64,000 nucleotides of DNA. Source: JBBSEX01 sp038239345. Lineage in GTDB: Bacteria; Acidobacteriota; Terriglobia; Bryobacterales; Bryobacteraceae. The notes under the pieces are model-generated. The model did not search any database and had not been told where the DNA came from. It saw only the letters and a list, made by a program, of their open reading frames with translations. This document shows positions 17,173 to 26,013 of the stretch, piece after piece (position 1 is the stretch's first letter; each line of letters begins with the position of its first letter). A program made the translations under genes and the position numbers. The stretch covers positions 124,001 to 188,000 of the forward strand of contig JBBSEX010000004.1 of NCBI GenBank assembly GCA_038239345.1. The letters are read 5' to 3'.

Positions 17173-18363
17173 ATGCCGACCCTTGCTTACATCGCGCTCC
17201 TGTCCAGTGCGGTCCTCTATGCGGCGGAAGCTCCGGTAATTACCTCGGAGTTGATCTTTCCGCTAGAGAATGTCCATAACCACTCGTCGTCCATCGTGGA
17301 ACTGCCAAACGGAGATCTATTGGTTTGTTGGTTCCACGGTTCCGGCGAACGCACTGCCGACGATACACTGATCCAGGCAGCGCGATGGAGCAAGGCTACA
17401 AAATCCTGGGGTGAACGCTTTACTATCGCCGACACCCCGGAATTTCCCGACACCAATCCCGTACTGTTCATCGACAACAAGCAGAAGCTATTCCTCTTCT
17501 GGCCGGCGATAATCGCCAACGAGTGGTACACGGCTCTGATGAAGTACAAAATTTCCAGCGATTACGAAAAGCAAGCGGGACCGCCGAGGTGGGATTTCCA
17601 GGACAACATCTTGCTGAAGCCCCTGAAGATGGGCGAACGCACCGCTGAGGTGCTGGATCGCGATCTGAAGCGTCCCGGACCTTTTTCGCAGCATGCCGCG
17701 CGCCTGATCGCGCTCGCTAACGATAAATATTTTTCGCGGATGGGTTGGTTCACCCGCACGCATCCACTGCAGCTCCCCTCTGGCCGTATCCTGCTGCCGC
17801 TCTATTCCGACGGCTATTCCTTCTCCCTGATCGGCATCAGCGACGATGGAGGATATACCTGGAAATCCAGCGAGCCGATCATCGGTTACGGCAATATACA
17901 GCCCTCCATCGTTCGAAAGAAAGACGGTACGCTGGTAGCCTACATGCGTGACAATGGGCCGCCACCGAAGCGCGCCCACATCAGCACTTCGAAGGACGAC
18001 GGCATCACCTGGACTCCCGCCGAAGATTCCGAACTCCTCAATCCCGGCACAAGTCTTGAGGCGATCGTGCTTGCCAATGGAAATTGGGTAGTGGTCTATA
18101 ACGACATCGAGTCCAGACGTTTTTCGCTGGTCGCCGCGCTCTCCGACGACGAAGGCAAAACCTGGAAGTGGAAACGTCATCTGGACGGAAATCCCACGCA
18201 TCCCAGCGCGAATCAATATCACTACCCGTCGGTGATTCAGGGCGCGGACGGCAGCATACACGTGACGTACAGCTACTTCTTGCAGGACCCCGCCGAGACC
18301 ATAAAAGGGAAAACGATCAAGCATGTCCGCCTGAACGAAGCCTGGATTCGCGCGGGAGAATAA
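17173..18363 (+). CDS. Secreted sialidase-fold protein (2)
   Basis: Exported protein of 396 aa with a signal peptide (MPTLAYIALLSSAVLYAAEA). Family features are an early HNHSSSIVELPNGDLLVCWF strand, GERTADDTLIQAARWSK, and Asp-box-like repeats such as SDDGGYTWKS, SKDDGITWTP and SDDEGKTWKW. The length and the IVELPNGDLL strand fit the sialidase/BNR group often annotated as exo-alpha-sialidase. It follows the TonB receptor by eight bases and precedes the kinase by 19. It is only distantly similar to the protein at 12676, so the two probably handle different linkages. Catalytic assignment cannot be made from sequence alone. Confidence 0.8.
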   Translation: MPTLAYIALLSSAVLYAAEAPVITSELIFPLENVHNHSSSIVELPNGDLLVCWFHGSGERTADDTLIQAARWSKATKSWGERFTIADTPEFPDTNPVLFIDNKQKLFLFWPAIIANEWYTALMKYKISSDYEKQAGPPRWDFQDNILLKPLKMGERTAEVLDRDLKRPGPFSQHAARLIALANDKYFSRMGWFTRTHPLQLPSGRILLPLYSDGYSFSLIGISDDGGYTWKSSEPIIGYGNIQPSIVRKKDGTLVAYMRDNGPPPKRAHISTSKDDGITWTPAEDSELLNPGTSLEAIVLANGNWVVVYNDIESRRFSLVAALSDDEGKTWKWKRHLDGNPTHPSANQYHYPSVIQGADGSIHVTYSYFLQDPAETIKGKTIKHVRLNEAWIRAGE

Positions 18364-18382
18364 GTCGAGGAGATCGCTAGTC

Positions 18383-19969
18383 ATGGGCCTTGTTGCCGGC
18401 GTGGATTTTGGAACGCTTACCGTTCGTGCCTCGATATTCGATAGTGTCCGCGGACGGCTGGGGTCGGCCACAGCGGACTATCCGTTGCTGCGGACTCCCG
18501 CCGATCCCGACCTCGCCACGCAGAGCCACGCGGATCAACTAAGCGCGCTGGAACGAGTAATGCGGGAGGCGCTTCGCGTCGCCAACGTCTCGGGAAACGA
18601 TATCCAGGCGCTGGCGCTCGATACCACCGGATCGAGCGTAATCGTGGTTGGCGAAAATCTTGAACCGCTCAGTGATTACTATCTCTGGTGCGATCACCGG
18701 GCGTGGCGCGAGGCCGGCGAAATCACCGCTGTCGCCCATGAAGTTGGGCTCGAAGGGATTGAATGGTGCGGCGGCGCCTATTCCTCCGAGTGGGGCTTCG
18801 CTAAGCTCCTGCATTGGCTGCGGCACAACCCCGATAAGCGCGCCCGCTTCGTGACGGCGCTGGAACATTGCGATATGATCGCCGCTACTCTGGGCGGCGT
18901 CACCACCATCGCCGACCTGCCGCGCAGCATTTGCGCCATGGGACACAAGTGGATGTGGAACCGGAAATGGGGCGGTTTGCCATCCGAAGAATTTCTTGTC
19001 CGCGTTGATCCATTGTTCGCTGGCGTTCGCCAGAAAATCGCCGGACGTTACGGGACCTCCGCTAAAATTGCCGCCCGGTTGAGTGAACCGTGGGCGCAAC
19101 GTTTAGGGCTGCTTGCAGGAATTCCCATCCCAGTCGGGGCACTCGACGCCCATTGGGACGCGATCGGCTGTGGCATTCGCCTGGGCGACGTCGTCAACGT
19201 CATTGGCACGTCCACTTGCATTATGGCAATGACGGAAGAAACCCGCCTCATTCCCGGTGTGGCCGGTGTCGTGCCCGGATCCATTCACCCCGACTACACC
19301 GGCATTGAAGCGGGACTCTCGGCAGTCGGCGATATCTTCGATGCGATTGCCCGCCGCGCCGGAACCACGGTCGGTTCCCTGGCGCAGGGGCTGGACCAAT
19401 TTCGCGCCGGGCAGACAGGATTGCTGCGGCTTACGTGGGACAACGGCGATCGCACTGTACTGTCGAACCCAAACCTCGGCGGCGTCACTCTTGGTTGGAA
19501 TCTCAGCCAGACAGCGCAGGATGAACTATTCGCGGCGATTGAAGGAACGGCGTTTCATACGAGCATTATTCTTGAGCGCATGGAAGAATACGGCACGCCC
19601 ATCCATCGCGTGATTCATGGCGGTGGAATTCCGCAACGCAGCGAGGTCTTGAATCGGGTCTACGCCAACGTGTTGAATAAGCCTGTGCTGGTGCCAGCGG
19701 CGGATGTCACCAGTGTCGGCTCGGCTATTTTTGCATTTCTTGCGGCCGGTGAGTTCCAGACCGTGGAACAGGCGCAGGACGTGCTCTGTCCTGCGTACCG
19801 CACTATCCTGCCCGATCCGAGACAAGCCGCCGTATATGAGCGCCTGTTTACGCTGTATCGAAAAGTCTACTTCGCTTTTGGAACTCCGGGTGCCGCGGCG
19901 GCGAACATGGGCGACGTCCTGGCAACCCTTCGCAATATCGCCGCCGAAGCCCGGGCAACGAAATCCTAA
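18383..19969 (+). CDS. araB: FGGY-family carbohydrate kinase, ribulokinase-like
   Basis: Cytoplasmic sugar kinase of 528 aa. It has the N-terminal phosphate-binding GVDFGTLTVRASIFD, the FGGY catalytic region GALDAHWDAIGCGI, and the ATP-binding IGTSTCIMAM. The ribulokinase-type residues IEWCGGAYSSEWGFAKLLHW and the C-terminal VIHGGGIPQRSEVLNRVYAN match AraB proteins more than xylulokinases or glycerol kinases. An AGGAG-like site lies about a dozen bases before ATG at 18383. In this locus it would phosphorylate a ketose released from the imported sugar. No araA or araD is present, so L-ribulose as substrate is uncertain. Confidence 0.8.
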   Translation: MGLVAGVDFGTLTVRASIFDSVRGRLGSATADYPLLRTPADPDLATQSHADQLSALERVMREALRVANVSGNDIQALALDTTGSSVIVVGENLEPLSDYYLWCDHRAWREAGEITAVAHEVGLEGIEWCGGAYSSEWGFAKLLHWLRHNPDKRARFVTALEHCDMIAATLGGVTTIADLPRSICAMGHKWMWNRKWGGLPSEEFLVRVDPLFAGVRQKIAGRYGTSAKIAARLSEPWAQRLGLLAGIPIPVGALDAHWDAIGCGIRLGDVVNVIGTSTCIMAMTEETRLIPGVAGVVPGSIHPDYTGIEAGLSAVGDIFDAIARRAGTTVGSLAQGLDQFRAGQTGLLRLTWDNGDRTVLSNPNLGGVTLGWNLSQTAQDELFAAIEGTAFHTSIILERMEEYGTPIHRVIHGGGIPQRSEVLNRVYANVLNKPVLVPAADVTSVGSAIFAFLAAGEFQTVEQAQDVLCPAYRTILPDPRQAAVYERLFTLYRKVYFAFGTPGAAAANMGDVLATLRNIAAEARATKS

Positions 19970-19972
19970 CCC

Positions 19973-22309
19973 ATGCCGATATCCAAACTGCTGTTATGCG
20001 CTCTAACTTCTACCGCGTGTTTCGCCGTGTCCATCGATCTGCACGATGCCACGGTCGTTATTCGCCCTGGCGACAGGCCGAATGCTGAAAAGACCGCCGC
20101 CATCGTTCTTCTGGAGGAGTTACAAAAGCGTACCGGCTTAGAGTTGAAGACTTCCACTACGTGGCCCAAGAACGGGCCCGTTATCGCCATAACTTCCAAG
20201 GCCAGTGTCCCCGAGTGGGCTCATGCCATCCCGCCGCTCACAGTGAACAAGCCCGACAGCTATCGGCTCTTTGCCGACGTGGCATCCAATACCGTTTGGA
20301 TCGCCGGGGCCGACCCGCGGGCGACTCTATACGGCGTAGGACAACTTCTGCGACGTCTCGATTGGAGCGGCGGCAAACTGAGCCTCGATTCCTCAATCGA
20401 CATCACCACATCGCCCGCCTATCCGATTCGCGGCCATCAACTGGGCTATCGGGCTCAGGCGAATTCGTACGACGCCTGGAGTCCGGCGCAGTTTGAACAA
20501 TATATTCGCGAACTCACTTTCTTCGGCGTCAATGCGATTGAAGGTATTCCCTTCGAAGACGATCGCCCGACGCCGGTGATAAAGTTTTCGCGCCGCGAAA
20601 TGAATCGCGCCATCGGTGATATCTGTCACCGTTATGGCTTGGAATATTGGATTTGGCTCCCTGCTGTTTTCGATCTCAAAGACACCGCGAAGCGCACGCA
20701 ATTGTTGAATCAGTTTGCCGAGTTCTCGCGCGATACAACGGAGCTGAGTGGAATCTTTTTCCCAGGGGGCGACCCTGGCAGCAATCCCCCTGAACTGGTT
20801 CTTCCTTTTCTGGAAGATGTCGCCAAGCAAATGCAACCCGCTCATCCACAGGCAAAAGTCTGGCTTTCACTGCAGTGGTTCACCAAGCCGCAAGTTGACT
20901 CGGTGTACCAGTATATTAGTCAATCGAAACCCCCATGGTTCGCCGGATTGGTAGCTGGACCCTCCGGACCACCGATTCCCGAGACTCGCCAGCGCCTTCC
21001 AAAGCAATATAAGCTGCGCCTCTATCCGGATTTCACTCACAACAAAATATGCCAGTATCAGGTTCCATCGTGGGATCTTGCTTATTCGCTCACCCTGGGC
21101 CGCGAGGCGATCAATCCGCGGCCCGCGGAATTCACCATGATCCACAATCGCTTCGCCCCCTATAGCGATGGCTTCATCTCCTATTCCGATGGCGTTCATG
21201 ACGACGTAAACAAGACTGTGTTCAGTTCACTCAGCTGGGATCCTTCAACCGCCGTGCGCGATATTTTGATCGATTACGGACGGGTGTTTTTTGCACCAGC
21301 CACGGGCGATAGGGCGGCGGACGGTATTCTGGCGCTGGAACGAAATTGGCGCGGAGCCCTAATCGACAATGGCGGCGTCGACGGGACACTTCTGCTGTGG
21401 CAACAACTGGAAAGGGAAAATCCCCGGCTGGAATCCAACTGGCGCTGGCAGATGTGCCTTCTGCGCGCGAATTACGACGCCTATGTTCGCCGGCGGTTGC
21501 TCTACGAAACGCAACTGGAGAAGAACGCGAATGTTCTGCTTGCCGCATCCACTAAGGCGGGCTCTGAGAAGACGATGACGGCCGCTACCGACGTTCTAAA
21601 TCAAAGTGTGAAGCAGCCCGCAAGCCCGGAGCTGCGTGCCCGCATCGTCGACTTATGCGAGAAACTGTTCCAGTCAATCGGCCTGCAAACCAGCGTGGAA
21701 AAGTATCACGCGATTAACGCCGAACGCGGCGCGGTGCTAGACTTCATCGATCTTCCGTTGAACAATCGCTGGTGGCTGGAAGACGAATTTAAGAAGGTAC
21801 GCTCCTTATCTTCCGAGTCCGCTAAGGTCAGCCGCTTGCAGACTCTCGCTTTCTGGGAAAATCCCGGTCCAGGCAGTTATTACGACAACGTCGGCAATAT
21901 CGCAAAATCACCGCGCGTCGTTCGCTCCGATTCGGAGGGCACCGAGCGTGGATTGATCCGCGAGAGCGAACCCAGTTTCTGGTGGTGGGATCAGGGCAAA
22001 AGCCGGACTCGCCTTTCATTCCAAGTGACGTTATGGCCGCGGGAAGTTGTCTATGAAGGGCTAGATCCGAAAGCTACATACGTTGTGCGCTCCTCAGGAT
22101 ACGGACAGGCGCTGCTGCGCGTGAACGGCGAACGTGTTGAACCTGCGTCAGACGGCAAAGAGATGGGCGACGTGAAAGAGTTTCCCGTTGCGGCGAAGTA
22201 TTTCCAAGACTCGAAACTTGTTCTCACCTGGGACGCACCGGTCAACGAAAGCAAATTGAACTGGCGCAACAAAAGCCGCTTGGCCGAGGTCTGGTTAATC
22301 AAGAAATGA
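19973..22309 (+). CDS. Secreted glycoside hydrolase-like protein, GH67 N-terminal plus TIM-barrel type (paralogue 2)
   Basis: Exported protein of 778 aa closing the carbohydrate locus, three bases after the kinase. The signal peptide is MPISKLLLCALTSTACFAVS. The layout matches the protein at 8107: an N-terminal alpha/beta domain (TAAIVLLEELQKRTGLELKT), then a barrel with GHQLGYRAQANSYDAWS, FFPGGDPGSNPPEL, GFISYSDGVHDDVNK and NPGPGSYYDNVGN. Both copies keep the acidic residues in these four motifs, so the catalytic apparatus is probably shared. The last bases are duplicated in tandem just beyond the stop. The substrate is unknown; a link to uronic acid or amino-sugar polymers is inference. Confidence 0.7.
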   Translation: MPISKLLLCALTSTACFAVSIDLHDATVVIRPGDRPNAEKTAAIVLLEELQKRTGLELKTSTTWPKNGPVIAITSKASVPEWAHAIPPLTVNKPDSYRLFADVASNTVWIAGADPRATLYGVGQLLRRLDWSGGKLSLDSSIDITTSPAYPIRGHQLGYRAQANSYDAWSPAQFEQYIRELTFFGVNAIEGIPFEDDRPTPVIKFSRREMNRAIGDICHRYGLEYWIWLPAVFDLKDTAKRTQLLNQFAEFSRDTTELSGIFFPGGDPGSNPPELVLPFLEDVAKQMQPAHPQAKVWLSLQWFTKPQVDSVYQYISQSKPPWFAGLVAGPSGPPIPETRQRLPKQYKLRLYPDFTHNKICQYQVPSWDLAYSLTLGREAINPRPAEFTMIHNRFAPYSDGFISYSDGVHDDVNKTVFSSLSWDPSTAVRDILIDYGRVFFAPATGDRAADGILALERNWRGALIDNGGVDGTLLLWQQLERENPRLESNWRWQMCLLRANYDAYVRRRLLYETQLEKNANVLLAASTKAGSEKTMTAATDVLNQSVKQPASPELRARIVDLCEKLFQSIGLQTSVEKYHAINAERGAVLDFIDLPLNNRWWLEDEFKKVRSLSSESAKVSRLQTLAFWENPGPGSYYDNVGNIAKSPRVVRSDSEGTERGLIRESEPSFWWWDQGKSRTRLSFQVTLWPREVVYEGLDPKATYVVRSSGYGQALLRVNGERVEPASDGKEMGDVKEFPVAAKYFQDSKLVLTWDAPVNESKLNWRNKSRLAEVWLIKK

Positions 22310-22332
22310 CGTCTGGTTGATCAAGAAATAAT
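22289..22332. repeat. 22-base tandem duplication at a convergent gene end
   Basis: GTCTGGTTAATCAAGAAAT (22289-22307) recurs as GTCTGGTTGATCAAGAAAT (22311-22329), a 22-base period with one mismatch. The first copy is the 3' end of the hydrolase gene. The second, read on the other strand, supplies the last codons of the DnaJ-C-like gene. Confidence 0.75.
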
Positions 22333-22791
22333 GTGGATCAGCAGGTACAAGTCTCCCGATGGACCACCCTGCGGGCTCGCTCTGCCCTTGCCACGCAGGC
22401 GCAGCCTGGTGCCTTCCTTAGCTTTGGTCGGAATGTGAACCTGGATGCTCTCGTCAGTATGGGCGACCGTGACCGCGATAAAGGTTCCGCTGCGGACCTG
22501 GGCGGCGCTGACATTGACGGTCTGCTCGACATCCAGGTTCTCTGCCGCCATGACCGAATTTCCAGGTGCGCGGCTCCGGTGGGTGAACGCGAAGGAGCCG
22601 AGCAGGATCGCCATGATACCCAGCAGAAGGCCGAAGGCAATAACGAATCCTTTCCAAGGAAGGAGTGTGGGGCCGCTATAGGGTTCATCTGTGGCGCCGG
22701 GAAAATTGTGGCTTATGCGGCGCATAATCCCGTGGGTGGCAGTGAGGCGCGCCGCCGAGGGCCGGTCAAATAGAAGTTCAATGGGAGTCAT
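22321..22791 (-). CDS. Membrane-anchored protein with DnaJ C-terminal-like domain
   Basis: Protein of 156 aa. A cytoplasmic N-terminal stretch is followed by one membrane segment at about residues 50-70 (FVIAFGLLLGIMAILLGSFA) and a C-terminal part resembling the substrate-binding domain of DnaJ (VHIPTKAKEGTRLRLRGKG, then GGPSGDLYLLIHI). There is no J domain or zinc finger. ATG at 22791 is preferred because it forms an ATGA overlap with the stop of the upstream small gene. The frame open to 23037 would run through that gene. A membrane-tethered chaperone-like role is inferred. Confidence 0.6.
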   Translation of the reverse strand: MTPIELLFDRPSAARLTATHGIMRRISHNFPGATDEPYSGPTLLPWKGFVIAFGLLLGIMAILLGSFAFTHRSRAPGNSVMAAENLDVEQTVNVSAAQVRSGTFIAVTVAHTDESIQVHIPTKAKEGTRLRLRGKGRASPQGGPSGDLYLLIHIIS

Positions 22792-23033
22792 CCCAAATAA
22801 TTTTTGCGGACCGGTAGGTTGGAATAAAATCGCTTGGCCAATGGTTGGGCCTTGGGTGAAACAAACCGCGAGAGCAGCTGTTTCACTTGCAAAATGAGCG
22901 CCTGCTGGTCTGAGAATGGGATACGCAGATGACGCGGACGTTTGCGCGACTGCAATCGCCAAATGGCCAGGGCAAGCGGGATAGCAATACATCCGAAGAT
23001 AGCTAAGGCAATCAGAATTGGCCGGAAAGTCAT
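22788..23033 (-). CDS. Small single-pass membrane protein, unknown function
   Basis: Protein of 81 aa with one N-terminal hydrophobic helix (FRPILIALAIFGCIAIPLA) followed by a basic stretch (RLQSRKRPRHLRI) and a polar C-terminus. I do not recognise a family. It lies between the ceramidase gene (stop at 23044, ten bases upstream) and the DnaJ-C-like gene, with which it overlaps in an ATGA junction. The three genes probably form one transcript. A start at 23060 is possible but would overlap the ceramidase. Confidence 0.5.
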   Translation of the reverse strand: MTFRPILIALAIFGCIAIPLALAIWRLQSRKRPRHLRIPFSDQQALILQVKQLLSRFVSPKAQPLAKRFYSNLPVRKNYLG

Positions 23034-23043
23034 ACAAAATCCG

Positions 23044-24393
23044 TCACTTGTAAACGTCACGTTTCAGGTCGTCCGGTAAATCGGAAAATTTTCCTAAGAA
23101 CTCGTAGGTTCTAACGATGGCGTTGTTGAGTATCTTTTCTCCGGCTCCCACTTCCACCCAGGTGCTTGCGCTGGCGGCTCCGTAGCCATTGTTCGCGGCG
23201 GCTTTGATGGTCGGAAAGTAACCGTAGTAGCCGTTGGTGTAACCCATCAAGATTGTGGTCTGTGCCGGATTGCGTCTGCGCCATTCGGTTTGGAAATCCA
23301 CAAAAGGTTCACCCGGGATGGTGGCGATAGCGATCTTCTTGTTGATCAAAACCGTGGTCGCCATAGTGTGTATCTCAGGAGAAATGGGCGCTCCATAGAG
23401 TTCGATACCTTGCGGCCCCAGAAACTTTTCGAGAGCGGCTTTGAAACGCTCAGGATTCCAGCGCAACCGGAAGGTGAAGGCATCTTCGGCAAAATCGATT
23501 GCCGGTTCAGGTGACGCTTCGGTCTTGATCGCCTTTGCCACGCGAGCGGCTTCGCTGCCAAGCTGTTCACCAGTCCAATCGCGCCACTTGATCCCATCCT
23601 TTGCGATGGGCGTGACGGCGTAATAAGGATTGATATCGCCGGGTGCTCCCTGCAGGAAAAAACTAGTGGTCTTGCTCCCCATCTGCTTCTCCACCAGATG
23701 GTTCATCACGCCTGGGAAGTCGGCCGAATATTGTTGATTGTCGGAGCCTAGCACGACCGGATGACAGGCATATCCGACCAGGACCGCGAGCGGAGCGCCA
23801 GCGGCAGAGTCGACGCGTAAAACCGTGACGGTGGAATCGACCGGAGCGGTCTTGATACGTTCCGGGTTGCGCTCAAACCATCGAATACTGCCATCGGGAT
23901 TCGATGCCAAGCGGTTATGTCCGATCTCAACGTGACCCACGCCGCTGCCGATTTTTGCATCCTGCAAGTGCTGCGCGGCTTCTTCGATGGCGTGACCAAT
24001 TTTCTCAATCGCGATGCGTTCCCACTCGGCCGGTCCCTTGGGATTTTCGTCGCGGATTACAGGCGCGCTGTGGGTATGGGAAGCATTCACCAGCAGGCAG
24101 GATATTCCCGATGTTGATTTTGCCGACTCCTTAATTTTGTCGAGCGACGCCGGTCCGAAGCTGCGGCCGAGGTCGAGCGTGACAATGGCCAAACGCGTTT
24201 TACCCGCTTCAAGCACGAGCACGCGGGCGTACAGCGGATCCAGCGTGCTGGCAGCCGGCGTGAGCCGATCTTCGAATCCCCACATCACTTCGTGACTGGC
24301 GGGAGTGATGTCAACCTTGGCGGTTCCGGCTCGTAGTGCGGCGGCGCACGTGACTGCTTGGGTGATGAGAAGAAGAACAAGTAAGCGGGGCAT
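23044..24393 (-). CDS. Neutral/alkaline ceramidase-domain protein, secreted
   Basis: Exported hydrolase of 449 aa with a signal peptide (MPRLLVLLLITQAVTCAAA). The mature part begins LRAGTAKVDITP, the hallmark start of the neutral/alkaline non-lysosomal ceramidase N-terminal domain. It continues with LLVNASHTHSAP and VLVGYACHPVVLG, whose histidines would bind the active-site zinc, and FLQGAPGDINPYY. Many bacterial members lack the C-terminal immunoglobulin-like domain and hydrolyse unknown amides, so ceramide as substrate is only a family-level guess. It heads a small operon with the two genes downstream. Confidence 0.85.
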   Translation of the reverse strand: MPRLLVLLLITQAVTCAAALRAGTAKVDITPASHEVMWGFEDRLTPAASTLDPLYARVLVLEAGKTRLAIVTLDLGRSFGPASLDKIKESAKSTSGISCLLVNASHTHSAPVIRDENPKGPAEWERIAIEKIGHAIEEAAQHLQDAKIGSGVGHVEIGHNRLASNPDGSIRWFERNPERIKTAPVDSTVTVLRVDSAAGAPLAVLVGYACHPVVLGSDNQQYSADFPGVMNHLVEKQMGSKTTSFFLQGAPGDINPYYAVTPIAKDGIKWRDWTGEQLGSEAARVAKAIKTEASPEPAIDFAEDAFTFRLRWNPERFKAALEKFLGPQGIELYGAPISPEIHTMATTVLINKKIAIATIPGEPFVDFQTEWRRRNPAQTTILMGYTNGYYGYFPTIKAAANNGYGAASASTWVEVGAGEKILNNAIVRTYEFLGKFSDLPDDLKRDVYK

Positions 24394-24427
24394 GCGGTGT
24401 TACGTGACAGGATAACAAAAAGAGCTA

Positions 24428-25624
24428 TCAGAAGAGAGAGAGCTGCTTCTTGCGCGGCTTGTCGTCATAAATGCTGCGGCCGCCTAGAGATGGCGAGATG
24501 GCGAGCTCGTGCTTGACTAGAGAATCAAGATCGGCTTCGGGCTGCAGACGTTGCTCGACAATTTTGACAAAGCCATCAAGGCGCCGGAAGCCTTCGAGCT
24601 TACGGCCACCGTCGAGCTTGGCGGAGTCCAGGGAGCGGCGTAGGACGGCGATGGATTCGTCGTAAGTCTTGAGCGGAACGGGAAACGGGTGACGGTCTTT
24701 GCCACCAAGGGCGAAGGAGAATTGGGCCGGATCGGAGAAGCGAGTGGGCGTTCCGTGAACGATTTCAGCGACCATGGCAAGGGTCTGCAAGGTGCGCGGT
24801 CCAAGATTCTCAACGAGCAGCAGATCGGCGAAATTATGCAGCGGGCGTTCATAGGCAACGGCGAGTATCGCGCCCAGACGCTTGAGGTCGACATCCTTAG
24901 CGCGGACGTCATGATGTGCGGGCATGACTAGGTGGGGGAATTCGCGGAGTGTGGTCTCGGGATGTTGGCGCGCGATGGCGAGCAGTGCGTCTTGCGCGGG
25001 TTTGGCTTGGGCGTGAACCAAGTCCATTATGATGCCCTGATGCTCGCCGACGATGCCGGTGTGTGGCTCGGCAATGAAATCATGTACCGCGGCGGAGTGC
25101 CAGTGATAGCGCCGGGCAAACCCCGACGTGGGATTCATTCCCTGCTGTACGACGGCCCACTCACCGGCGGCCGAGACGATGAACGAATGAAGATAAATTT
25201 GAAAACCGTCAGCGATGCAGTTGTTATCGATCTTGGCGGTAAGACGGCTGGTGCGGACGAGAGCATCGCCATCCAGCCCTTGACGATCGGCGAGAACGCG
25301 AAGTTCATCGGGAGTCTTGCGGGACTGCTTGCCGCGGCCTCCGCAGACATAAAGACCCAGGTCGGACGCACGCGGATTGAGGCCGCGTTTCAGCGCGCCG
25401 AGGACCGAAGTGGTTATTCCGGAGGAGTGCCAATCCATGCCCATTACGCTGCCGAGGGCCTGAAACCAGAAGGGATCGCTAAGACGGGAAAGCAACTCGG
25501 AATGGCCGTAATGAAGAAGGATGCTCTCCACGATGGCGGTGCCAAGCTCAGTCATGCGAGTGGCTAACCACGGTGGGACGCGGCCGCCATGGAGGGGTAA
25601 GTCAGCGAATCCGGACCGCTTCAT
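24428..25624 (-). CDS. DUF763 protein with C-terminal sliding-clamp-type motif
   Basis: Protein of 398 aa starting MKRSGFADLPLHGG, the typical opening of the DUF763 family, whose function is not established. Near the middle, LVMPAHHDVRAKDVDLKRL is followed by VENLGPRTLQTLAMVAEI, which resembles a helix-hairpin-helix DNA-binding element. The extreme C-terminus is KKQLSLF, an exact fit to the QL(S/D)LF consensus that binds the bacterial beta sliding clamp. ATG at 25624 is chosen. The frame is open to 25813, but those bases are a decayed mgtE remnant in another frame. A DNA-associated role is inferred. Confidence 0.85.
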   Translation of the reverse strand: MKRSGFADLPLHGGRVPPWLATRMTELGTAIVESILLHYGHSELLSRLSDPFWFQALGSVMGMDWHSSGITTSVLGALKRGLNPRASDLGLYVCGGRGKQSRKTPDELRVLADRQGLDGDALVRTSRLTAKIDNNCIADGFQIYLHSFIVSAAGEWAVVQQGMNPTSGFARRYHWHSAAVHDFIAEPHTGIVGEHQGIIMDLVHAQAKPAQDALLAIARQHPETTLREFPHLVMPAHHDVRAKDVDLKRLGAILAVAYERPLHNFADLLLVENLGPRTLQTLAMVAEIVHGTPTRFSDPAQFSFALGGKDRHPFPVPLKTYDESIAVLRRSLDSAKLDGGRKLEGFRRLDGFVKIVEQRLQPEADLDSLVKHELAISPSLGGRSIYDDKPRKKQLSLF

Positions 25625-25647
25625 TCTTTCATTATCGATTGTTTCGA

Positions 25648-25964
25648 TTAGAGCAAAGTCCCGCGCATGATGATTTTTGCCGCGGTGAAATAGATGATCA
25701 ATCCCGTGACGTCGACCAGCGTGGCAACAAAGTGCGCGGACGCGCTGGCGGGGTCCAAACCTGCGCGGCGCAAGATGAACGGCAACATTGTGTTCCGAAC
25801 AAAACAACACCAATTAAGCTGATGGCAACGGTGAGCGCAATCACGAGGTAATGCTCTCCATATGTGTTCCATGCGGCTTGCCAGGCCAGGATTCTGACGA
25901 TTCTGATGACCGCAAGAATCGACCCTAAGACGACTCCAGTAGAGAACTCGCGGCGGTTAGGGTG
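25648..25964 (-). pseudogene. mgtE: Remnant of an mgtE magnesium transporter gene (3' end only)
   Basis: Reverse-strand translation gives the C-terminal membrane domain of MgtE. From about 25958 it reads NRREFSTGVVLGSILAV and VIALTVAISLIGVVLFGT. The frame then shifts, and MLPFILRRAGLDPASASAHF and VATLVDVTGLIIYF follow to a stop at 25648. A deletion of roughly ten bases near 25800 explains the shift. The upstream two thirds of the gene (N domain and CBS domains) are absent. The fragment is therefore non-functional. Confidence 0.75.
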
Positions 25965-26013
25965 TCAAGCTGGCTTTATTTTCAGCGAACCGGCGTTTCC
26001 AGTAGCTGAGATA

